Assembly (NCBI GenBank): GCA_902784865.1
Contig: CACZWL010000024.1
Location: forward strand, 1 to 32,346
Direction: 5' to 3'
Length of the DNA: 32,346 bases
Source of the DNA: an uncultured Bacteroidota bacterium
GTDB lineage: Bacteria; Bacteroidota; Bacteroidia; Bacteroidales; P3
The notes below the pieces were generated by a model that did not search any database, was not told the DNA's origin, and worked only from the letters and a program-made list of their open reading frames with translations. Positions 17,380 to 23,338 of the stretch are shown here, piece by piece. The translations under genes and the position numbers were made by a program. Numbering within the stretch: position 1 is the first letter of the stretch; every line of letters begins with the position of its first letter.

Positions 17380-17387
17380 CAAATATA
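17380..17387 (-). promoter_or_regulatory. -7 element upstream of the small-protein/fimbrillin operon
   Basis: TATATTTG on the minus strand, followed by CATCG, matches TAnnTTTG. The -33 region is A/T-rich without a clear TTTG. It implies a leader of about 250 nt before the 62-aa gene. Confidence 0.55.
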
Positions 17388-17488
17388 CGATTTTTTTTGG
17401 AATATGGTAATTTTTTTTAATATTTCTGAAAGATGGCGGTGCTCTTCCAGTGCTCTACGAGGACGGCTTTGCGGTGGGGCATGGGGTG

Positions 17489-18097
17489 CTAGGCGTCGCG
17501 CTTCTGCTTGAACCACTCGGCGAAGCGGGGCAGGTCGTCAAGGGGTTGGAAACCAGCCTTGAAGGGGTCGTCGGGCAGGGCGACGGTCTCCATGTAGCCG
17601 ATGAGGGTGGCGCAGTCGAACTCGCCGAGCAGGGCCTCGAGGGTGACGTAGACGCCGACCTGGAAGTCCTCGTCCTGGCTCTGGCCGCCTTCGACGGCGA
17701 TGCGGAGGCCCATCAGGTCGGGTTCTTCCTCGCACTCAAGCTGTTGGAAGTGCATCTTGCGGGTGTCGAAGAGGTAGCGGTCGAAGCGCACCTTGAGTTC
17801 GGTGCCGAGGGGTTGCTTGAAGGCCTGGAACTCCCACCAGTCGAGGTCGGGGGCCGCGTCGACCAGTTCGACGACGTAGCGGAAGAGGTCGGTGTCGCCC
17901 TCTGCGGTGAAGGTGAGGGTGCGGCCGTTGGCGGTGGGGGCGCCCATCTCGTAGGCCAGGCCGTCGCAGTAGGCGGTGAGCTGCGCCTGCAGGGCCTCTT
18001 CGAGGCCTGCGCGCTCTTTCTCACCAAGGTCGTTGAGCATCACCAGCTGCTCGTTGTGGTCCTCGAACCACTGCCAGAATGTCTTTATCTTTTCCAT
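17489..18097 (-). CDS. Uncharacterised acidic protein, 202 aa
   Basis: Soluble acidic protein, MEKIKTFWQWFEDHNEQLVM at the N-terminus and PRFAEWFKQKRDA at the C-terminus, with no signal peptide or TM segment. The middle alternates predicted beta-strands (GRTLTFTAEGDTDLFRYVVELV, PDLDWWEFQAFKQPLGTELKVRFDRYLF) with a QxGVYVTLEALLGEFDCATLIGYMETV segment. That looks like a small globular domain with a conserved core (E-F-D-C, G-Y-M-E). I do not recognise a named family. Codon use matches the GC-rich neighbours, which supports a real gene. It lies downstream of the GxxExxY cassette, and its start is 54 nt from the cassette's left inverted repeat. Confidence 0.75.
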   Translation of the reverse strand: MEKIKTFWQWFEDHNEQLVMLNDLGEKERAGLEEALQAQLTAYCDGLAYEMGAPTANGRTLTFTAEGDTDLFRYVVELVDAAPDLDWWEFQAFKQPLGTELKVRFDRYLFDTRKMHFQQLECEEEPDLMGLRIAVEGGQSQDEDFQVGVYVTLEALLGEFDCATLIGYMETVALPDDPFKAGFQPLDDLPRFAEWFKQKRDA

Positions 18098-18150
18098 GTA
18101 TTATAAATTGTTTTACGACAATTATTTATTATTCCACGACAACGTGTTTT

Positions 18151-18173
18151 TTTCGACGACAACAGCGACAACT
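18151..18173 (+). repeat. Left 23-bp inverted repeat of the GxxExxY cassette
   Basis: TTT followed by CGACGACAACAGCGACAACT, perfectly inverted at 18708-18730. Weaker ACGACAA copies precede it at about 18113-18142. Confidence 0.85.
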
Positions 18174-18174
18174 G

Positions 18175-18197
18175 GAAAAACGCAACATGCGTTTTTC
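18175..18197. repeat. Left inner hairpin of the cassette
   Basis: GAAAAACGCA - ACA - TGCGTTTTTC, a perfect 10-bp stem with a 3-nt loop, 1 nt inside the left inverted repeat and 25 nt past the GxxExxY stop codon. It could double as a transcript 3' end. Confidence 0.8.
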
Positions 18198-18221
18198 TTG
18201 AGGCGCGTGGTGGTGAAGGTG

Positions 18222-18662
18222 TCAGGTGTCATATCTGTTTCGTAGGGTATTGCCTTCTGAATTGAGAATGACGTTCTCGTCGTGGTCGTAGTAGTAGCGC
18301 TCTATGTCGGCGTAGGAGGGGGCAAAGTTGACCAGCAGGCCGATGGCGGCATGGGCTATGTGCATGTAGTTGAACAGCTGTGCACGGTGCTCCTTGTCGA
18401 GGCTTTTGACTGCCTTGAGTTCGACAATGATATCGTTCTTGCAGAAGAAGTCGAGATAGAAGATTGTGTCCATCGGCCTGCCGCGGTAGACGGGGTGGAT
18501 GGCCTTCTCGCGCTCGAAGGGGATGCCCTGCGCGGAAAGCTCGATGGCGAAGCCCTCTTGATAGACCTTCTCGTTAAGCCCGGGCCCCAACTCCTTTTTG
18601 ACTGCGAGAATGGCGCCGATAACATCGTAGCTGTATTCCTTTAATTCGTCTATATCAATCAT
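18222..18662 (-). CDS. GxxExxY protein (PD-(D/E)XK nuclease-like)
   Basis: 146 aa, typical size for the GxxExxY family (PDDEXK_3). The name motif is GLNEKVY (Gly28, Glu31, Tyr34). A nuclease-like core follows, with Asp71 (FYLDFFCKND) and Glu81-x-Lys83 (VELKAVKSL) in the order expected for a PD-(D/E)XK metal site. The next segment, QLFNYMHIAHAAIGLLVNF, contains the family's QxxxYM/GLLVNF signature. The biochemical function of the family is not established; the fold argues for DNA binding or cleavage. All core residues are present. The gene is enclosed in inverted repeats with inner hairpins, which makes it the likely partner of those DNA structures (inference). The start ATG at 18662 lies 21 nt inside the right hairpin. 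Confidence 0.9.
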   Translation of the reverse strand: MIDIDELKEYSYDVIGAILAVKKELGPGLNEKVYQEGFAIELSAQGIPFEREKAIHPVYRGRPMDTIFYLDFFCKNDIIVELKAVKSLDKEHRAQLFNYMHIAHAAIGLLVNFAPSYADIERYYYDHDENVILNSEGNTLRNRYDT

Positions 18663-18683
18663 GCATTTGTTGTCTTAGGGGAG

Positions 18684-18706
18684 CGAAACGCCATGTTGGC
18701 GTTTCG
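18684..18706. repeat. Right inner hairpin of the cassette
   Basis: CGAAACGCCA - TGT - TGGCGTTTCG on the plus strand, so on the gene strand the loop is ACA as in the left hairpin. It sits in the 5' leader of the GxxExxY gene, 21 nt before the ATG, where it could also affect translation. Confidence 0.8.
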
Positions 18707-18707
18707 T

Positions 18708-18730
18708 AGTTGTCGCTGTTGTCGTCGAAA
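18708..18730 (-). repeat. Right 23-bp inverted repeat of the GxxExxY cassette
   Basis: Reverse complement of 18151-18173 with no mismatch, separated from the inner hairpin by 1 nt. It ends 12 bp before the murB stop codon. Confidence 0.85.
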
Positions 18731-18742
18731 TAATATGCATAG

Positions 18743-19768
18743 TCAGATGATGATGGTTTCGGGTTGGAGGTCGACGCCGAACTGTTGTCTGACATCCTGC
18801 TGTATGGCATGGGCGAGGGCGAGGACTTCCTCGCCGGTGGCGCCGCCGGTGTTGTAGAGCACCAGGGCCTGCCGGGGCCACACGCCGGCGCGGCCGAGGG
18901 TGCGCCCCTTCCAGCCGGCGCGGTCGATGAGCCAGCCTGCCGAGAGCTTGTTGCCGGGGTAGGCCGGCATGTCGGGGTGCGCCTTGACGAGCCGGGCGTA
19001 GAGGTCGTCGTCGACCACGGGGTTCTTGAAGAAGCTGCCGGCCGACCCATGTTCCTCGGGCCTAGGCAGTTTGGCCCACCGCAGCTCGGCTACCACCTGG
19101 CGCATCTGCTGCTGGGTGGGGTGGCCGATGCCGCGGCGCTGCAGCTCGTCGGCCAAAGCCTTGTATTTCAGGTTGGGGGCGAAGTCGGCGCCGAAGCGGA
19201 AGCGCACGCGGAGGATGAGGTAGCGCGCGGGGTCGTCCTTGAAGAGCGAGGAGCGGTAGGCGAAGCGGCAGTCGTCGCGGCCGAACTCGACGCGGCGGCG
19301 TTCGCGGAGGTCGACGGCCCAGACGCGGTCGACGAAGTCGCCCGTCTCGACGCCATAGGCGCCGGCGTTCTGCACCACGGCGCCGCCCACGGTGCCGGGT
19401 ATGGCGGAGAGGTTCTCCACGCCGCCGCCGTAGCCGCGGTCGACGCAGAGGCCCACGGCGCGGTCCATCTCCAGCCGCGCTCCGGCCGTGAGGTAGTGGC
19501 ACCCCTGGCCGCTGCCGACACTGACGGCGTCCTCGGCAAGATAGATGACGGTGCCGTCGAAATCCTTGGTAAAGAGCATATTGCTTCCGCCGCCGAGGAC
19601 GAGGTACGGCTCGCCGAGGAGGCCTGAGGCGAGGAGTTCGTCGACCTCGCTATCGAGGCGCGAAGGAGCGTCGGGGCTGCCGCCGCGCAGCTCGACCACA
19701 CGGCGCGCCGTGGCGGGGGTGCCGAAGGTGGTGAGCCCTTGCAGGGCGTGGTTCTCGTGGATGATCAT
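18743..19768 (-). CDS. murB: UDP-N-acetylenolpyruvoylglucosamine reductase
   Basis: 341 aa FAD-dependent reductase that makes UDP-MurNAc for peptidoglycan synthesis. Motifs in order are the FAD-binding LVLGGGSNMLF, AIPGTVGGAVVQNAGAYG, the substrate tyrosine/arginine segment FAYRSSLFK, and the proton-donor serine in GSAGSFFKNP. The C-terminal GRAGVWPRQALVLYNTGGATGEEVLALA includes the late helix with the catalytic glutamate. The arrangement with the YRxSxFK loop is the E. coli-like type I form. I chose the ATG at 19768 (MIIHENHALQGLTTFGT). A longer frame upstream would translate the tandem repeats and has no homology to MurB. A short extra segment near residues 30-50 (RGGSPDAPSRLDSEVDELLA) is a likely lineage insertion. 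Confidence 0.95.
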   Translation of the reverse strand: MIIHENHALQGLTTFGTPATARRVVELRGGSPDAPSRLDSEVDELLASGLLGEPYLVLGGGSNMLFTKDFDGTVIYLAEDAVSVGSGQGCHYLTAGARLEMDRAVGLCVDRGYGGGVENLSAIPGTVGGAVVQNAGAYGVETGDFVDRVWAVDLRERRRVEFGRDDCRFAYRSSLFKDDPARYLILRVRFRFGADFAPNLKYKALADELQRRGIGHPTQQQMRQVVAELRWAKLPRPEEHGSAGSFFKNPVVDDDLYARLVKAHPDMPAYPGNKLSAGWLIDRAGWKGRTLGRAGVWPRQALVLYNTGGATGEEVLALAHAIQQDVRQQFGVDLQPETIII

Positions 19769-19829
19769 AGGTCGGTTTTTCACATTATAACGCGGTCCCG
19801 GCCGAATTATTGTGCCGCGGTGCGAGGGC

Positions 19830-19911
19830 GGCAGGTATCTGGTAGGTGTCTGGTAGGTGTCTGGTAGGTGAATACTTCGACTCTTTCCCATCATTTCCCA
19901 TCGATGGGAAA
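19830..19911. repeat. Interspersed repeat copy A: 10-bp units plus conserved tail and palindrome
   Basis: GGCGGCAGGTATCTGG leads into three TGGTAGGT-type 10-bp units. The conserved tail GAATACTTCGACTCTTTCC follows, then TTTCCCATCGATGGGAAA, an 18-bp perfect palindrome (19894-19911). It occupies the 196-bp gap upstream of murB. A second copy with four units lies upstream of ileS (26860-26945). Confidence 0.75.
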
Positions 19912-19964
19912 ATGAGGGAACACAACCCGCGCGATTTGAACAGGCCGACTCGGCCGCGTTTACA

Positions 19965-21185
19965 CTAACGCTTGATTTTCAGCCTCAAAGCACGGATGGC
20001 ATTGTAGGCGATGAGACCGCCCGCCAACTCGAGGCTGCGCTCGTCGACGACGAGGTTGGGGCGGTGCAGGTTGCTGAAGGGGGTGCCGGGTTCGTGGATG
20101 CCGATGCGGAAGTAGCAGCCGGGGATGCGTTGCTGGTAGAAGGAGAAGTCCTCGGAGGTCATGCGTAGGTCGAGCCACTCAACATTCTCTGCGCCAATGA
20201 ATTGGCAGGCGTTGTCGAAGACCTGCTGCGTGCACTCGTCGTCGTTGATGACGGCGGGGTAGCCTTCGTCGACAAAGAGGTCGCACTCGGCGCCCATCGC
20301 CTCGGCCACGCCGTTGCTGATTTTGCGTATCAGCTCGTGGGTACGCAGGCGCCATTCGGGGTCGAAGGAGCGGATGATGCCCTCCATCTTCACCACCTCG
20401 GGGGTGATGTTGGTGCGGCCACCGACGTCTTCTATCTTGCCGATAGTCAGTACCGTAGGCGACATCGGGGCGGCGTTGCGCGAGACGACCTGCTGCAGCG
20501 CGATGACGATGTGCGAGGCCACGAGGATGGGGTCGACGTTGAGGTGCGGTGTGGCGCCGTGGCCTCCCCTACCCTTCACGGTCCAGTAGAGCTCGTCGGT
20601 CGAGGCCATATACTTGCCTTTCTTCATGCCGACGCGTCCGAAGTCCATCTCCGGCAGGCAGTGGAAGGAATATATCTCGTTGGGAACCACCTCGTTGAAG
20701 AGGCCGTCGTCCATCATCATGCGGGCGCCGCCGGGGTACTTCTCCTCGCTGGGCTCGAAGATGAGCATGATGTCGCCCTCGAGCTGGTCGCGCATCTGGG
20801 TGAGGATCTTGGCCGCGCCGAGGAGGGAGCAGGTGTGCATGTCGTGCCCGCAGGCGTGCATGACGCCGGGGTTCTCGCTGGCGAAGTCGAGGCCGGTGCA
20901 CTCCGTTATCGGAAGTGCGTCATAATCAGCGCGCAGCGCCACGCAGTACCTCTCACCTTTCACCTCTGGCATTTCACCTTTCAGCATAGCCATCACCCCG
21001 GTGCGGCCGATGCCCTCTTTAGGCTCCAGCCCCATCTCGCGCAGCCGTTCGGCCACGAAAGCCATCGTGCCGAACTCCTCCTGCGAGAGCTCCGGATGCC
21101 GGTGCATCCACCGCCGCCACTCGATGACCTCCTCGCGCTGTGCGTGGGCCAATTCCTTGATTCTATGTATTAGTGTTTCATCCAT
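19965..21185 (-). CDS. M20D-family amidohydrolase (N-acyl-amino-acid/hippurate hydrolase type)
   Basis: 406 aa cytoplasmic metallo-amidohydrolase. The metal-site motifs are complete: MHACGHDMHT (Cys/His ligands), FEPSEE (catalytic and ligand Glu), YSFHCLPE, and the C-terminal NLHRPNLVVDE; RADYDALP carries the family's upstream aspartates. Members hydrolyse N-acyl amino acids, hippurate or related amides; the substrate here is unknown. The start at 21185 (MDETLIHRIKEL) is the usual family N-terminus. The longer frame upstream would overlap the methyltransferase gene. The gene begins 4 nt after the methyltransferase stop and so is likely co-transcribed with the ileS/R-M genes. Residues about 68-79 (KGEMPEVKGERY) are encoded by a degenerate 7-bp repeat. 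A small GGCCG/CGGCC stem (19943-19955) follows the stop. Confidence 0.93.
   Translation of the reverse strand: MDETLIHRIKELAHAQREEVIEWRRWMHRHPELSQEEFGTMAFVAERLREMGLEPKEGIGRTGVMAMLKGEMPEVKGERYCVALRADYDALPITECTGLDFASENPGVMHACGHDMHTCSLLGAAKILTQMRDQLEGDIMLIFEPSEEKYPGGARMMMDDGLFNEVVPNEIYSFHCLPEMDFGRVGMKKGKYMASTDELYWTVKGRGGHGATPHLNVDPILVASHIVIALQQVVSRNAAPMSPTVLTIGKIEDVGGRTNITPEVVKMEGIIRSFDPEWRLRTHELIRKISNGVAEAMGAECDLFVDEGYPAVINDDECTQQVFDNACQFIGAENVEWLDLRMTSEDFSFYQQRIPGCYFRIGIHEPGTPFSNLHRPNLVVDERSLELAGGLIAYNAIRALRLKIKR
20948..20982 (-). repeat. Degenerate 7-bp repeat in the M20 gene
   Basis: Five heptamers on the plus strand (ACCTCTC, ACCTTTC, ACCTCTG, GCATTTC, ACCTTTC), read in frame on the minus strand as KGEMPEVKGER. 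They fall in the loop just before the metal-binding strand VALRADYD, where relatives usually have only a few residues. Confidence 0.55.
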
Positions 21186-21189
21186 TATT

Positions 21190-22374
21190 TTATGCATAAA
21201 CAGAATTGTAAATAGCGCATGCCATTTCATATCCCAAAATGGGTGGAACGGCATTCCCTACCTGAGTAAAACGTCTAGCCATTGAGCCTGTAAAAATATA
21301 ACTATCTGGGAATGTTTGGATTCTAGCACATTCACGTACTGTCATTGTGCGAGGAATAAACGGATGAAGATGGGACCGACCACCTCCACTGGCTCCACCT
21401 GCTATAATCGTTTTTGATGGCAAAGTTGGGTCTATTCTATCAACTCGTCCTAATTTGTCACGCTGTCCGAATTTCAAAACCATATAACGCTTTATTGATT
21501 CAGCCTTATGGTTTCTTACAAGGTGGCTTTCATCATCGACAATAGGACCCTTCAGAACACTGCCTGCAGGCATCTGTCGTTTTTGGTGGGTTGGTAATAC
21601 AACACTCCCCAATCTACTTCCCACAATAATCGTTCTCATCCTTTTCTGGGGCACTCCATAGTCTGCAGCATTGACAATCGTCGGTGACGTAACATTATAT
21701 CCAGCCATTTCTAACAATTCACACGCCTTATTGACCTGTTTACCTCCATCAATTGTTAGCAAACCATCAACATTTTCAATCAAAAAAACCTCTGGGAGAA
21801 AATGAGAAATCAACTTTATATAACAGAACAGAAGATTACCATACTTTTCATGTTCGAAACCAGTCCGTTTAAAGTTATCCCCATTTTTTGAAAAACGTTG
21901 ATTTGCAGCAATGCTAAATGACTGGCAAGGTGGCCCACCGTGAAAAACACCAGGAAACCCTCGTTCAACTCCACTATCTTCAAGCTGTGCAATGATTGAA
22001 TCATAGTTTTGAATGTTACCTTCTGAAAAAGGTGGGCCAATTACCTTTTTCGCGCCATTCGCCCTTAATGTATTGCAGAACAATTCGTTTATTTCTACAT
22101 CAATTATATTATTAAAACCTGCATACTTAAAACCAAGATCCAATCCGCCTGCACCTGAAAAGAAACTTATGCAAGGTATTCCGTTATGTTTTTTTTGCCG
22201 TTCCTCTATCGATGTGAATGATGAAAAATTATAATCTTCAGCATTGGCATTATCAGAATACACTAGAGAGTCGTATGACAGTCCCTTTTCTTTTAATAAA
22301 ACTTCCAACGGGATATCACTCTTTATTGATTGATTTATTATATCAACCTGCTGAGTATACTGTATTTTTTTCAT
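21190..22374 (-). CDS. DNA (cytosine-5)-methyltransferase of a type II restriction-modification system
   Basis: 394 aa with the C5-MTase motifs in standard order: I FSGAGGLDLG (72-81), IV GGPPCQSFS (146-154, catalytic Cys150), VI ENV (200-202), VIII QKRMR (243-247), IX RECARIQTFP (347-356) and X GNAVPP (373-378). The target-recognition region between VIII and IX (about 255-340) is variable, so the site cannot be predicted. The protein is intact and should protect DNA from the partner nuclease. The gene is much more AT-rich than its flanks, an indication of recent transfer. Its ATG overlaps the HNH gene stop (ATGA), and the M20 gene starts 4 nt after its stop. An N-terminal extension of about 65 residues before motif I is longer than in minimal MTases. 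Confidence 0.95.
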   Translation of the reverse strand: MKKIQYTQQVDIINQSIKSDIPLEVLLKEKGLSYDSLVYSDNANAEDYNFSSFTSIEERQKKHNGIPCISFFSGAGGLDLGFKYAGFNNIIDVEINELFCNTLRANGAKKVIGPPFSEGNIQNYDSIIAQLEDSGVERGFPGVFHGGPPCQSFSIAANQRFSKNGDNFKRTGFEHEKYGNLLFCYIKLISHFLPEVFLIENVDGLLTIDGGKQVNKACELLEMAGYNVTSPTIVNAADYGVPQKRMRTIIVGSRLGSVVLPTHQKRQMPAGSVLKGPIVDDESHLVRNHKAESIKRYMVLKFGQRDKLGRVDRIDPTLPSKTIIAGGASGGGRSHLHPFIPRTMTVRECARIQTFPDSYIFTGSMARRFTQVGNAVPPILGYEMACAIYNSVYA

Positions 22375-23183
22375 CGTACAATATCTTTTTTTGCCAACTT
22401 GTAAACATCAAAAGCCATTTGCTTAGAGGAAAAGTCCGGGATATCCCACTCTCCCAATTTAATCTTGTAGAATACATGAACACTACGATGGCAATTAGGA
22501 CACAATGGCCTCAAATCGTCCAATGTTGTGGTTGTTCCGCTAATATTAAGCGTTGCCGACAGTGGCAAAATATGATGTAACTCAAGAATGTTGTTGTTTT
22601 CCAACCAAGGGTATTTATGAGAAGGAACCATGCCACATGCATCACATTCTAGTTGTGGATGCATTTTGAAATAACGATCCCTTATCAACGGACTTCTCTC
22701 TATTTTTTGGTGAGACGCAAAGTTTTTACGTCCTTCTTTTACATAAAATTCAGATACACCACGGTCTTTTAATTCGATATCGAGTATTGGTATTTTTGCG
22801 AGGCTGGATAATGATGTAATTTGTAAAAATTCCTTTGCCACATCTGATTCCCTATGCAGTGATGTATACGGTGCCAGAATCGAAAGAATTGAGTCATACT
22901 CGGTTGTATCAAGGTACAAGTGACTATCAAACCATCGGATATATGACACTTGGCTCATAAATACGAGCATTTCTCGAACTTGCCGTAATTCATCTCCCTG
23001 CGACGTCCGCGTTGTTTTTTTCAACTTCTTATAGTATCCAATATTTTCCGTACCAGTACACTCGTTGCCAATTACATATTCAAATATATCTTCCAATGAT
23101 ACAGGAACCCCATTTCTGGATATTAGAAACTTAATGAAACACACGTGCATAGTTTCTCCATACCTTGTAATGAGATGGTGCAA
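22371..23183 (-). CDS. HNH restriction endonuclease, C-terminal part (frameshifted gene)
   Basis: Nominally 270 aa from a TTG at 23183; the first ATG is at 23150. The C-terminal third is an HNH nuclease domain: CDACGM, ELHHILPLSA (paired His, catalytic), the conserved LDDLRPLCPNCHR, with two CxxC pairs for zinc. Upstream are helical and recognition regions (LEDIFEYVIGNE, VSYIRWFDSHLYLD). It is directly coupled to the methyltransferase (ATGA overlap), which defines it as the restriction partner. The start is suspect. The upstream frame (23131-23337) holds a well-formed N-terminus and runs to a TAA at 23131-23133. A +1 shift there joins it smoothly as ...NYARVF(H)KFLISRNGVPVSLEDI. The gene may therefore be inactive, or restored by frameshifting or a sequencing correction. 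AT-rich like the methyltransferase. Confidence 0.8.
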   Translation of the reverse strand: MHHLITRYGETMHVCFIKFLISRNGVPVSLEDIFEYVIGNECTGTENIGYYKKLKKTTRTSQGDELRQVREMLVFMSQVSYIRWFDSHLYLDTTEYDSILSILAPYTSLHRESDVAKEFLQITSLSSLAKIPILDIELKDRGVSEFYVKEGRKNFASHQKIERSPLIRDRYFKMHPQLECDACGMVPSHKYPWLENNNILELHHILPLSATLNISGTTTTLDDLRPLCPNCHRSVHVFYKIKLGEWDIPDFSSKQMAFDVYKLAKKDIVR

Positions 23184-23337
23184 ATGGAAGTCCTACGCTC
23201 ATTTCTAGAGGGTGACGTAATAAATCATCCTTTGTCGAAAGAGAAATGCCATCAAGACTATTGAGGACTTTTGCGATGGCACAGACATTCTCAAATTTAA
23301 AATAAGGCAATCTGCCCTGATCCCATCTCCATCTCAT
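23131..23337 (-). CDS. HNH restriction endonuclease, N-terminal fragment before frameshift
   Basis: 68 aa, beginning MRWRWDQGRLPYFKFENVC and ending YKVWRNYARVFH. I regard the RWDQGRLxYFxFxN and WRNYxRVF patterns as the N-terminus of HNH-type restriction enzymes, so this is the true start of the endonuclease, cut off by a TAA at 23131-23133. It overlaps the downstream frame by 53 nt in a +1-related phase. Its ATG is 1 nt after the ileS stop (TGA-T-ATG), so it would be translated by coupling from ileS. Confidence 0.65.
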   Translation of the reverse strand: MRWRWDQGRLPYFKFENVCAIAKVLNSLDGISLSTKDDLLRHPLEMSVGLPFAPSHYKVWRNYARVFH

Positions 23338-23338
23338 A

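Larger units (their letters stand above)
18151..18730 (-). mobile_element. Putative inverted-repeat cassette carrying a GxxExxY nuclease-fold gene
   Basis: A 580-bp unit bounded by perfect 23-bp inverted repeats (18151-18173 and 18708-18730; core CGACGACAACAGCGACAACT). Each repeat is followed on its inner side, 1 nt later, by a 10-bp-stem hairpin with a 3-nt ACA (complement TGT) loop (18175-18197 and 18684-18706). The two hairpins differ in sequence but share geometry and the ACGC-A / T-GCGT core, which suggests compensatory evolution. The only gene inside is the GxxExxY protein. No target-site duplication is obvious, and the right end lies 12 bp from the murB stop. No transposase is present. 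Mobility is inferred from the symmetric ends. Confidence 0.5.

Noticed and set aside
18175-18197. Left cassette hairpin as a plain Rho-independent terminator
   Set aside because: No U-tract follows on the gene strand, and an equivalent hairpin stands at the 5' end of the gene, so symmetry with the inverted repeats is the better explanation. A secondary termination role is not excluded.
19769-19894. Longer MurB start with an N-terminal extension
   Set aside because: The extension is a translation of the 10-bp interspersed repeat (TYQTPTRYLP) and has no resemblance to MurB. The ATG at 19768 gives the family N-terminus.
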